22,092 bases of DNA from NCBI GenBank assembly GCA_040004225.1, contig JBDUBI010000175.1:1-22092 (forward strand). The letters are read 5' to 3'. Shown in pieces: positions 21,838-22,092 of the stretch (position 1 is its first letter; the number at the start of each line of letters is the position of its first letter). This stretch comes from JALYUA01 sp040004225. GTDB lineage: Bacteria > Acidobacteriota > Thermoanaerobaculia > UBA5066 > Gp7-AA6. The notes beneath the pieces were generated by a model that was not told the DNA's origin, made no database searches, and saw nothing but the letters and a program-made list of their open reading frames with translations. The position numbers were made by a program, and so were the translations under genes.

Positions 21838-22092
21838 ATGACGACCGCGGTCCTGCTCACTCTCATTGGTATCTTCTCCCGGCTCCTGCCGCACCCGCCG
21901 AATGCCGTCGCTCTCGGAGCCATCGCGCTGTACGCGGGGGCGCGCCTTCCGCGGCGGTTTGCCTGGGCGGTGCCTCTTTTCGCGATGGCGATTTCGGATC
22001 TCGTCCTCGACTTCGGGACGGGGCGCGGCGTCTTCACTCCGATCCGCGCCGCCGTGTACGGGTGTTTCCTGTTGACGCTGCTCGCCGGACGG
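21838..22092 (+). CDS. B12-riboswitch-controlled membrane protein (DUF6580 / ECF S-component-like), partial
   Basis: The first 85 codons of a gene that runs off the window. Two hydrophobic segments surround SRLLPHPPNAVALGAIALYAG, and a further helix contains AMAISDLVLDFGTG, then VYGCFLLTLLAG. The R-x-x-PHPPN motif, then GA-A-aGA, then a SDLvL-type motif, resembles DUF6580 and S-component-like proteins of ECF transporters. Its position after a cobalamin riboswitch suggests uptake of cobalamin, a precursor or cobalt. Shine-Dalgarno GGGAGG (21827-21832) lies five bases before the ATG. The family assignment is from memory and the C-terminus is not visible. Confidence 0.75.
   Translation, partial: MTTAVLLTLIGIFSRLLPHPPNAVALGAIALYAGARLPRRFAWAVPLFAMAISDLVLDFGTGRGVFTPIRAAVYGCFLLTLLAGR

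Overview
This window is a GC-rich (about two thirds G+C) bacterial chromosomal segment with tightly packed, mostly plus-strand genes. Several features indicate a Gram-negative, DAP-type cell envelope: Mpl (a muropeptide recycling ligase), DapF, two lipobox-containing lipoproteins, a Sco-type copper protein and a periplasmic cytochrome c. TrmFO, HslVU, a DUF1573 protein, GTG/TTG starts and REP-like spacers suggest an Acidobacteriota-like or similar deep-branching lineage. That assignment is inference, because no rRNA or other phylogenetic marker is present.

Layout. Bases 1-2702 hold three overlapping genes for envelope or hypothetical proteins: a DUF2207-like membrane protein cut by the window edge, a four-helix membrane protein and a DUF3052-like small protein. 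Bases 2713-11631 contain trmFO, xerC, hslV and hslU in the order known from Firmicutes (gid-codV-clpQ-clpY). Here the order is interrupted by a PLP-dependent threonine/serine dehydratase, a copper/redox trio (DUF4198 protein, CusF-Sco fusion lipoprotein, cytochrome c) and an S41 peptidase. Bases 11628-15051 carry an FN3-type lipoprotein, dapF, a FAH-family enzyme and a small reading frame broken by an amber codon. Bases 15052-18105 are a minus-strand pair: mpl followed by a polytopic membrane protein of glycosyltransferase-like architecture. A DUF1573 protein diverges from mpl at 18226 and ends at a strong intrinsic terminator. Then come larB (nickel-pincer cofactor synthesis) and a deoxyhypusine-synthase-like gene, overlapping by 121 bases. 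The window ends with a cobalamin riboswitch and the first 85 codons of the membrane protein it controls.

Working together. hslV/hslU form one protease. The copper trio probably serves metal delivery to, or electron transfer near, a respiratory oxidase. dapF (meso-DAP supply) and mpl (reuse of DAP-containing tripeptide) both feed peptidoglycan. The riboswitch points to B12-related transport.

Features worth a second look: the larB/DHS overlap contains an A8 slippery run; a short acidic reading frame bridges hslV and hslU; two genes seem to have only CTG starts overlapping the upstream TGA; several genes have a -10 box so close to the start codon that their mRNAs may be leaderless; and dispersed repeats appear to form or extend protein termini.
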